Shown here: positions 55,940 to 64,000 of the stretch, in pieces
Position numbering within the stretch: position 1 is the first letter of the stretch
How the letters are laid out: every line of letters starts with the position of its first letter
DNA from: Ziziphus jujuba
Taxonomy: Eukaryota; Streptophyta; Magnoliopsida; Rosales; Rhamnaceae
Reading direction: 5' to 3'
NCBI RefSeq assembly: GCF_031755915.1
Contig: NC_083382.1
Location: forward strand, 14,459,501-14,523,500
DNA length: 64,000 nt
Notes under the pieces: model-generated
Seen by the model: the letters and a program-made list of their open reading frames with translations, nothing else
The model's database searches: none
Told to the model about the DNA's origin: nothing
Program-made: the position numbers and the translations under genes

Positions 55940-58936
55940 TGACAGGATCCACTCCGGGAATCCTTCCAGGACCTCCCGGGTAATCCTGCCTAATGAAGTC
56001 CCACTGGACAATCCTTAAAAAATATCCAATGGAACTTCACCTTAAAACGTAGGTAATCAAACATCAGCATTAACATTAATACCTTAATATATATATATAT
56101 ATATAAATAAGTCCATAACCGGCCTATTGTACTACAGGCCATAACTACACATATGAGTATCATAGTCTCTACTGAGTCCCATAATTAAAATAAGAGCATT
56201 CTAAGAGTGACAACAAAATCTATGAGTACAAATAAGTAATAAATAAGTCCAGAAGATAACAATAGATGAAGAAAGGATAAATACGGCTGCTGTAGTGGAA
56301 GGAAACGAGCAATAAGCTATGCGCGAGGTAGATGCTACTAGCTGCTTGAGCTTAGGGGAACGAATTTAAAACAATAAAACATGAGATAAAGAAATGTCAG
56401 TGAGTGGCATAGTATAATAGAAAAATAATGATTTATTTCTGAAAAATTTTTCTCTCAAGACCTCTCATTCCACTAGTTGAAAAGTTTCCTGTTTAAAAAT
56501 TATTTCACAAAATCCAAATTTGTACTCCAATTAATATCATAAAAACCGATGCTCAAAAGTATGAATGAGCGATCATTGTAATATTATGAAATGTCTCAAA
56601 TCCAGATATAAACATTTGAGCATAAACTATAATAAATACAGTTCCACCAAATAAATATGAAAATGCAGAAATCACCACAGTATTTGTAAATCAACAATAT
56701 ATACAAATATATACAATGTACCATACGATATACCAATCTGTAAACCGTGGGATACACCCAACTCACGATCCTCAATATATGAATGGTGTCGTGGAAATAA
56801 TAAATAACCGTCAGGACGTACCCAACCTCACGGTCCGTGGTAATAATAAACCGTTGGATGATACTAACCTCACAGCACCGTGGTAATAATAATAAACCGT
56901 CGGATAAACCCGAGCTCACAGTCCGTGGTAATAATAGATAACCGTTGGATGAAACCAACCTCACGGCACCGTGGTAATAATAATAAACCGTCGGATAAAC
57001 CCGACCTCACAGTCCGTGGTAATAATAAATAACCGTTGAATGAAACCAACTTCACGGCACCGTGGTAAACCCAATCCGCGGTAATATAATATAATATAAT
57101 ACTGATATAAGGTATTGGCATTACATGATACATCAATTTAAAAATAACCAATACAGTATACATGAAACAATCTTGTAAGATTATATATATACTCTTCCAA
57201 ACGATACTGTATCATAAATCATAATTTAACATTTAAACTTCCACCGCTTAATTAAATACTTCAAAATCTCAAAACATCATTTCATACGAAAACCAGAAAA
57301 TACCACAATGAAATATATTCACCAATAACCAATTTTAAGCACATAAAATTATAAAATATTTGATCATACTTAAAATTATATGATTTTCAATCTGGTTTCT
57401 CAAACCAAATAGTTTCCAAAATGATTTAAAATTTCAATTTAATTACCAAGATATTTAAATACCACAAGTCCATTTATGGACCCATTAAAATTGAAAATCA
57501 CTTAAAATATTATCAAAAGTCATATAAAATGATAACACATATATGTGAAAGCAAATATTTATATATGCATAAAATAACATTTGAATCAAATGATATATAC
57601 GTAAAATATTTAAACCACATATATACTATAATATATACCCAAATTATTTAAAAATGATATAACCACTCACAGTACTGTAGATGCTCACGCCTGCTCCTTT
57701 ATAGGATCGCCTCCAGGCTCAACTCGAGTGCCTGTAATATAACAAAATATTCCTCAGGCTCCAAACAACTAAACCAGAGACACTTGTACAATCCAAATGT
57801 TTCAAAATAATTTACAATACTACAAAATTGCATAAATTGGACACCAGGCAGTCCAATTATACTGTGTGTCCTTAGGACCTGGTACCCAAAATTGGAAATT
57901 TTTACCTGAAAGCTAATATTTCAAAATCAAACCACCTAATGGGTCCTAATAATATCCAATTTCACTAATTCAACTCCAATTTTAACTAATTTGACTAATT
58001 TTGTCCAAACACAGTCCCCAACTTATCCAAAAATTAACTAATTGATCCAAAAATAGAAAAATTATCAAATGACCTCCAAAATTCACAAACTTTATATTGA
58101 CGGAAAGCCCAAGAGACAAGGAACTCATCATTATGCTCACCTTGGTCCAAAGTTTCCTTCGGTGGCCGGAAAATACTGTTGAAGCATCGGCCGAACTTCT
58201 CATTGTCGAATCTTTCAAACGGTGAGGAATCTGGACAAAATAACCACGGGAATGAGTTCAGAGGGATTGAAAATAGTGAAAAGGGTGTATGGGTTGGCCT
58301 GAAACGGCCAATAAATGAGAAAATCCGGCGACCCACCTGGCTGGCCACTGCAAACTTCGCCGGCCTGATCTGGGCGCATCCGGCCACTTCTTGCCGTGAA
58401 ATTTCACGGCTGAGCTCGCCTTTAGGTGACCTTCCTAGGTGGCTGGTGCATGTAAGTGGTGGTTGGCCGGAAATGGGCAAAATGGTGGTGACCCGGTTCG
58501 ACGGTAAACGGGTCAAAACGACCCAGTTTGGACCCACAGGTCTGAGGAGAGAATTTTTCGGGTTTTGGGGGAAAAAATGGGTATTTTGGGTTTTGTTTCC
58601 TGTTTGACCCGCTTACCTAGGCTTATATAAAGCGTTGGGTCGTTAATAGATAAAAACTGGGGACTGGCTTGGACACTGATTTAAAACTTATGCTTAAAAC
58701 TTCTCAAAACCATAACTTTTTATCCATAACTCAGAATTTGGCATGCCACCAGTCTATAAACTCGTATCAACGAGATCTACACAATGGTACCTTGGTCAAA
58801 CAAAAAATATTGGCTATTGGAAAAGTCAACTTGAACCCATGTATTGTTCACTTGGTCAAATTTGGTCAAACTTAGTCAATTTAGTCAAACTTGTTTAATC
58901 ATGTATATTTTCTTTTTTTTGGTATAGGGTGTTACA
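55940..58936 (-). repeat. 3' LTR of the gypsy element (2997 bp)
   Basis: TG...CA ends, with plus-strand start TGACAGGATCC and end GGGTGTTACA. It contains a TA microsatellite (56087-56104), an alternating 45/46-bp tandem array (about 56740-57080), a long AT-rich middle and a GC-richer block (58150-58600) near its minus-strand start. Open frames in the array and in the GC-rich block occur in several registers and look non-coding. The left flank ATTTT (55935-55939) is the candidate target duplication; its partner is outside the window. Confidence 0.88.
56740..57080. repeat. Alternating 45/46-bp tandem array inside the gypsy 3' LTR
   Basis: Two unit types alternate. One reads CCGTGGTAATAATAATAAAC, CGTCGGATAAACCCGA, CTCACAGT. 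The other reads CCGTGGTAATAATAGATAAC, CGTTGGATGAAACCAA, CCTCACGGCA. Roughly six to seven units are present. The same array is in the other LTR (63104-63440), so it predates insertion. Confidence 0.85.
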
Positions 58937-58949
58937 ACCTACCCCCCTT

Positions 58950-59800
58950 AAAGAAATTTTGTCCACGAAATTCATACTTTAGTTTTGGAAGAGGTAAGGA
59001 TACTGACTCCGCATTTGATCCTCTCGCTCCCAGGTCGCCTCTGCGACAATTTGGTTTCTCCGAAGAACCTTCACCAAAGCTATAGTCTTGTGCTGCTTTC
59101 ATTTTGGCCTGTACAATATTGACCTTATCCACTGTCGCCTATACAATCTCAGGGTCTAGAAGTTTCCTTTCACCTGTCTCATTCCAACATAATGGAGTCG
59201 ACATTGTCTCTCATACAACGCCTCACAAGGTGACATCTTCAATGTTTGAGTGATAGCTATTGTTGTAGGTGAACTTTGCTAAAGGTAGATACTCATTCCA
59301 ATTCCCCTTGAACTGTAGCAAACATGACCTTAACATGTCCTCTAAGGTCTGAATAGTCCATTCAGATTATCCATCGGTCTGAGGGTGAAAAGCGGTACTC
59401 AAATTCAACTTGACACCAAGTGCATTCATTAATCTTTGCCAAAATCTTAAAGTGAACCTCTGTCAGATATAATCAATATTGACACTCCATGCAAGCTCAC
59501 TATATGATTTATAAAGAGTTTCGCTAATTTTTGAGGAGAAAACTTCTCACGAAAAGGTAGGAAATGTGCAGACTTAGTGAGTCGATCCACGATCACCCAA
59601 ATACCGTCATGCCTCTGAACTGTGGGGGGAAAGCTTGAATACAGAATCCATCGTGATGTGTTCCCATTTCCATTCTAGGATGGGTAAGGGCTGTAGAAGT
59701 CCAAAAGGCTTTTATCTCTGTACTTTCACTTATTGGCAAATGAAACACTTGGATACATAATCAGCAACTTCTCTTTTCATCCCTGCCCACCAATAATGCT
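58950..59800 (-). pseudogene. Gypsy integrase and C-terminal tail (degenerate)
   Basis: Minus-strand readings include VDRLTKSAHFLPFREKFSPQ and LAKLFINHIVSLHGVSILII followed by SDRG (catalytic-core region, about 59600-59450). Near the end come LVKVLRRNQIVAEATWERED and MRSQYPYLF (about 59090-58990). Several frame changes and stops separate these blocks. Confidence 0.8.
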
Positions 59801-59989
59801 TTTTTCAAGGTATGGTATATTTTGATGCTACAAGGGTGCATGGCATATGCAGAACTATGCGCTTCATCTAGTACTTGCCTTTTCAGCTCTTCATTTGCGG
59901 GAACACAAAGCCTAGAACCAATCACCAATGCTCTATTGCCTCTGATACTGAAATCTAACTTCCCCCTTGTTTAGCTTTTCTTCTTATAC

Positions 59990-60355
59990 TTATTAAGTAA
60001 GGGACTTCAAATTGGACCTCAAAAATACAATCCATAAGTATTGGTCGTAGTCAAAAGCTAGTAAAAAGTCCTCATGAAGTATGCATGCACAAATTAACAC
60101 CCAACTGTGCAACTCAAACATCAAAGAAATAGTGCAATCATAATCTATGAGCAATCTATCCATCTCTTGCCTTAAGTTCAACTCCTTCTGAGTAAACAAA
60201 TACTTAGTGCTCCTATGATCAGTAAGGGTCCGACAAACAACTCTATACAAGTAGTGCCTCCAAGCTTGCAATATAAAAAAAAATCTTTACAGCAAGCTCT
60301 AACTCATGAGTCGGATAATTCAGCTCGTGCTTCTTCAACTGTCTAGAAGCATAGT
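59990..60355 (-). pseudogene. Gypsy RNase H domain (degenerate)
   Basis: Minus-strand text reads YASRQLKKHELNYPTHELEL near 60340-60285. After a small break it continues as [40 protein letters not shown] and YDCTI (60265-60120), the usual Ty3/gypsy RNase H order. Confidence 0.82.
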
Positions 60356-60364
60356 AACAACTTA

Positions 60365-61250
60365 TAACTTCCTAAAAAAAAACTCCATCCATCAATTCAA
60401 AAAGAAGGCTTAGAACTTAAATCTAATTTCCTCAAACCAAATACTAGTGTCACAAAGTTAAAATGTAAATTATTCTCTTTGCCTCTGATTACACTCCTAG
60501 TACTTGCAATTATAAGATCCATGTTCCTCATTAATTATCCAATTTCCTTAACCTCAACAAACATCTTTCTTTTAACCAAATTCATCAAAGTTATAAAACA
60601 AAGTTCCTTATATTTATTCCAATGGAGAGCTTTAGATTGCTTATAAAGCCTAAAGAAATCCTCAAGATTGTCAACACTAAGAAATATGAAGCCAAAAGAT
60701 CAAGTCCAAGTCCTCTCATTATCTCAAATATCATTCTTGAAGATACCTCAAATTCTTCCAATTTCAAACAAACTCCAAGAATACATACCTCCAGCAATAA
60801 GGAAATTTAAATCTTAATTCTAATATCACAACTAAATACTATAAACTAGTTACTAGATTCTCAAATCATAAGAAAACATTCATTACTTGCTTATATTCTA
60901 GTTACATCCCAAAAATCATATTCTTTAGGAGATTAAGTTATCATCAAGAATATCAACCACCTTAGATCCATAAAACATCACCGATATAAAACCCTCAATC
61001 TTCAAGAAAACAAAATATCAAAACCAAGATCTAAAATCATCATCCAAAAGCAGATGCTACAATACCAACTTATGAAATTCGCCACTTAGTTCTCAGCAAA
61101 ATATCCTACACAAGATCACCAAAGTGCATAAACAAACTTTACCTATACTAGATTCTAACATTAAGAACCTTAATTTCCATGCAACGAAGATAACTACTTT
61201 TAAACACCTGACGAGGTTAAAAGAATCCTCCTATGGATGTGGAACCTTTC
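60365..61250. other. Unrecognised 0.9-kb segment in place of gypsy reverse transcriptase
   Basis: Between the protease-like and RNase H blocks I find none of the usual reverse-transcriptase motifs on the minus strand. The text is AT-rich, unlike the flanking gypsy coding remnants. Short open frames exist on both strands (60622-60810 plus, 60591-60797 minus) without recognisable content. It may be an unrelated insert or extreme decay. Confidence 0.5.
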
Positions 61251-61254
61251 AGGT

Positions 61255-62146
61255 AACACCCCTAACGAACTTGAGTCATCTCGACTAGTGTAACATATTC
61301 ACGTAAAACAAAAGAGTGTGTGGTCCTTGAGCTAATAAAATATGTCCGTCACTACCAAGCATAGATAATGTATCTGTCACAACATCAGAGTGATCCTCCT
61401 AATTGATCATAGCATATACCTTATCTCTGGTAAGTTGTCATCCCTTCTGACCTCTACCTTTGGCTGTGGACGAAGACCGTTGTCCAGTATTGGTAGAATC
61501 TCTTGAAGTCTAGCCTGTTTATGTATCATATACTTTGTACCCATCAATCAGTTGAAATTGTGCACCCGGTCGTAAAGCTCTAGCATGACCATATTCTCGA
61601 TAAGGTTAATCATTTTTAAAGTGTTCCGACTGCTTTTAATGAAAGCATAATTCATCCCATTGGCACTACCCATCATGAAACCTGCCACATAAGCTACCTC
61701 GGACTGCAGATCTCTAAAAACACAAAAAAAAAAAAAAACTGCTATCGTTGTTCGTTGTCCATTGTCCTAAACCTTGAGTGGTGTCTCAACTTTAACCTCT
61801 TAATCTTAATAAAGGTTGGAGAACAAAGCTCAATGTGAAATGTAGTCTTAAACTATGTTCAAGGGTGATGTCTCCTAGTCCTTTCATACATCCACAACTT
61901 CCTCGAGTTCCCTTCTAGCATAAAGCTAACTAATGTGACCTTGTCCGCAACCAGACATTGCATAGGATCTATGGAGCCATCAAAACCAGCTGCTCCAAGT
62001 CTACCAGCCTACTTAACAGGATATCTAATAAACCCACTCCTCTCGAGTGATCAAGCTAGGTGCTCGACAAGATGTTGCTCATAAGTGGGTGCATCCGCAT
62101 TATCGGCTGAAGCCTGCTGAGACCTACGTCTACTTGTGTGCGCCAT
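61255..62146 (-). pseudogene. Gypsy gag and protease remnants
   Basis: The gag start is ATG at 62146 (MAHTSRRRSQQASADNADAP), soon followed by stops. Further reading gives DPMQCLVADKVTLVSFMLEG, as in gypsy gag (about 61950). A protease-like stretch (DVVTDTLSMLGSDGHILLAQ then GPHTLLF) is at about 61420-61310. The order gag then protease fits the minus-strand element. Confidence 0.72.
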
Positions 62147-62276
62147 AAGGAAAAAAAAAATGGAACTATTTCCACGAATAAAAGAAATGAAATCAATGTC
62201 AAGAAATAGGTTAGGAAAGTATGCAAAACACAAGATGAGTTGCACAGCAATGCGCAACCCCAAGGAATTTAGAACC

Positions 62277-62295
62277 TAAAGCTCTGATATCAAGC
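62277..62295 (-). other. Primer-binding site of the gypsy element
   Basis: On the minus strand TTGATATCAGAGCTTTAGG lies within 3 nt of the 5' LTR end. It matches the plant initiator tRNA-Met primer sequence (TGGTATCAGAGC type) with one change. Confidence 0.8.
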
Positions 62296-64000
62296 TGACA
62301 AGACCCATCCCGGGAACCCTCCCAGGACCTCCCGGGTGATCCCGCCTAGTGAAGTCCCACTGGACAATCCCTAGAAAATATCCAATGGAACTTCACCTTA
62401 AAACGTAGGTAATCAAACACCAGCATTAACATTAATACCTTAATATATATATATATATATATAAATAAGTCCATAACCGGCCTACTGTACTACAGGCCAT
62501 AACTACACACATGAGTACCATGGTCTCTACTGAGTCCCATAATTAAAATCAGAGCATTCTAAGAGTGATAACAAAGTCTATGAGTACAAATAAGTAATAA
62601 ATAAGTCTAGAAGATAACAATAGGTGAAGAAAGGATAAATACGACTGCTGTAGTGGAAGGAAACAAACGATAAGATATGCGCGAGGTAGACTGCTACTAG
62701 TTGTCTGGGCCTAGGGAAATGAATTTAAAACAATAAAATATGAGATAAAGAAATCTCAGTGAGTGGCATAGTATAATAGAAAAATAATGATTTATTTATG
62801 AAAAATCTTTCTCTTAAGACCTCTCATTCCACTCGTTAAAAAGTTTCCCGTTTAAAAATCATTTCACAAAATCCAAACTTGTACTCCAATTAATATCATA
62901 AAAACCGATGCTCAAAAGCATGAATGAACGATCATTGTAATATTATGAAATGTCTCAAATCCAGATATAAACATTTGAGCATAAACTATAATAAATATAG
63001 TCCCACCAAATAAATATGAAAATGCAGAAATCACCACAATATTTGTAAATCAACAATATATACAAACATATACAATGTACCATACGATGTATCAATCCGT
63101 AAACCGTGGGATACACCCACCTCACGACCCTTAATATATGAATGGTGTCGTGGAAATAATAAATAACTGTCGGGACATACCCAACCTCACCGTCCGTGGT
63201 AATAATAAACCATTGGATGATACCAACCTCACGGCATCGTGGTAATAATAATAAACCGTCGGATAAACCCGAGCTCACAGTCCATGGTAATAATAGATAA
63301 CCGTTGGATGAAACCAACCTCATGGCACCGTGGTAATAATAATAAACCGTCGGATAAACTCGACCTCACAGTCCATGGTAATAATAGATAACCGTTGAAT
63401 GAAACCAACTTCATGGCACCGTGGTAAACCCAGTCCGCGGTAATATAATATAATATAATACTAATCCATGGTATTGGCATTACATGGTACATCAATTTAA
63501 AAATAACCAATACAGTATACATGAAACAATCTTGTAAGATTATATATATACTCTTCCAAACGATACTGTATCATAAATCATAATTTAACATTTAAACTTC
63601 CACTACTTAATTAAATACTTCAAAATCTCAAAACATCATTTCATACGAAAACCAGAAAATACCACAGTGAAATATATTTACCAATAACCAATTTTAAGCA
63701 CATAAAATTATAAAATATTTGATCATACTTAAAATCATATGATTTTCAATCTGATTTGTCAAACCAAATAGTTTCCAAAATGATTTAAAATCTCAATTTA
63801 ATTACCAAGATATTTAAATACCACAAGTCCATTTATGGACCCATTAAAATTAAAAATCACTTAAAATATTATCAAAAGTCATATAAAATGATAACACATA
63901 TATGTGAAAGCAAATATTTATATATGCATAAAACAACATTTCAATCAAATGATATATACGTAAAATATTTAAACCACATATATACTATACTATATACCCA
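62296..64000 (-). repeat. 5' LTR of the gypsy element (partial, continues past the window)
   Basis: It matches 55940 onward base by base with scattered substitutions, including the TA run (62443-62461), the alternating tandem array (63104-63440) and the AT-rich middle. About 1.3 kb should remain beyond the right edge. Confidence 0.9.

Larger units (their letters stand above)
55940..64000 (-). mobile_element. Ty3/gypsy LTR retrotransposon on the minus strand (5' LTR runs off the window)
   Basis: The 3' LTR is 55940-58936 and the 5' LTR 62296 to beyond 64000, with matching text throughout the overlap. On the minus strand the LTR starts TGTAACACCCTATACC and ends in CCTGTCA or CTTGTCA. The polypurine tract (TAAGGGGGGTAGGT) borders the 3' LTR. 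The PBS (TTGATATCAGAGCTTTAGG, initiator tRNA-Met type) borders the 5' LTR. Internal remnants in order are gag, protease, RNase H, integrase and a C-terminal tail. Integrase at the end makes it gypsy rather than copia. The tail ATWEREDQMRSQYPYLF is of the kind found after chromovirus integrases (Tekay/Del-like). Stops are frequent, so it is not coding-competent. Only about 3.36 kb lies between the LTRs. Confidence 0.9.

Noticed and set aside
56740..57080. CRISPR-like regular repeat spacing
   Set aside because: Units are contiguous with no unique spacers, inside a plant retrotransposon LTR.
56596..57163. Open frames of 122 and 97 codons on the minus strand (repeated at 62955-63522)
   Set aside because: They translate the alternating tandem array in the gypsy LTRs and are kept open by the repeat, with no protein-like conservation.
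58034..58607. Overlapping open frames of 167 (minus) and 142 (plus) codons
   Set aside because: They sit in the GC-richer part of the gypsy LTR on both strands; no recognisable domain or consistent frame.
1..64000. tRNA, rRNA or other structured RNA genes
   Set aside because: No cloverleaf-type or rRNA-like sequence was recognised by eye. A tRNAscan or Infernal run would decide.

Overview
This is plant nuclear DNA from a eudicot. It is AT-rich, with GT-AG introns, PPR genes carrying organelle-type N-termini, and Ty1/copia and Ty3/gypsy LTR retrotransposons primed by initiator tRNA-Met. No prokaryotic feature was seen. The species cannot be fixed from the sequence alone.

Left third (1-26 kb) is the genic part. 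Two P-class pentatricopeptide-repeat genes on the minus strand (about 1-2448 and 15886-18422) share a phase-0 intron at the same place, so they are paralogues. They flank a ten-exon plus-strand gene for a secreted amidase-signature enzyme (10473-14659). A four-exon minus-strand gene (22932-25193) encodes a plant protein of unknown function with a C2H2-type finger and a RING-like cysteine/histidine region. Between the genes are three non-autonomous DNA transposons with target-site duplications (two hAT-like with 8 bp, one Mutator-like with about 9 bp) and several local tandem duplications.

Middle (27-43 kb) is a retrotransposon nest. A decayed copia element (about 26985-33267) was hit inside its integrase by a gypsy element, of which only a 2.9-kb solo LTR remains (27273-30192, TSD TTTGG). 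A second copia scrap lies at 34.28-34.56 kb. At 34976-40457 is a nearly intact, recent copia element (TSD ATTTT, PBS, gag-pol, near-identical LTRs), broken by two single-base frameshifts. A fragment of a host gene follows at 42.6-43.1 kb.

Right third (43-64 kb). An old copia element on the minus strand (about 45270-50493) sits inside a tiny gene and separates its first five codons from the rest. An intact paralogue of that gene, encoding a 42-residue basic peptide, lies at 52665-52793. The last 8 kb are a minus-strand gypsy element with about 3-kb LTRs. Its second LTR runs off the window, and its internal region keeps gag, protease, RNase H, integrase and a C-terminal tail but has no recognisable reverse transcriptase.

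The host genes form no pathway or cluster. The most novel signal is the small-peptide gene family, with one intact member and one transposon-split member. The rest is a readable record of transposon nesting.
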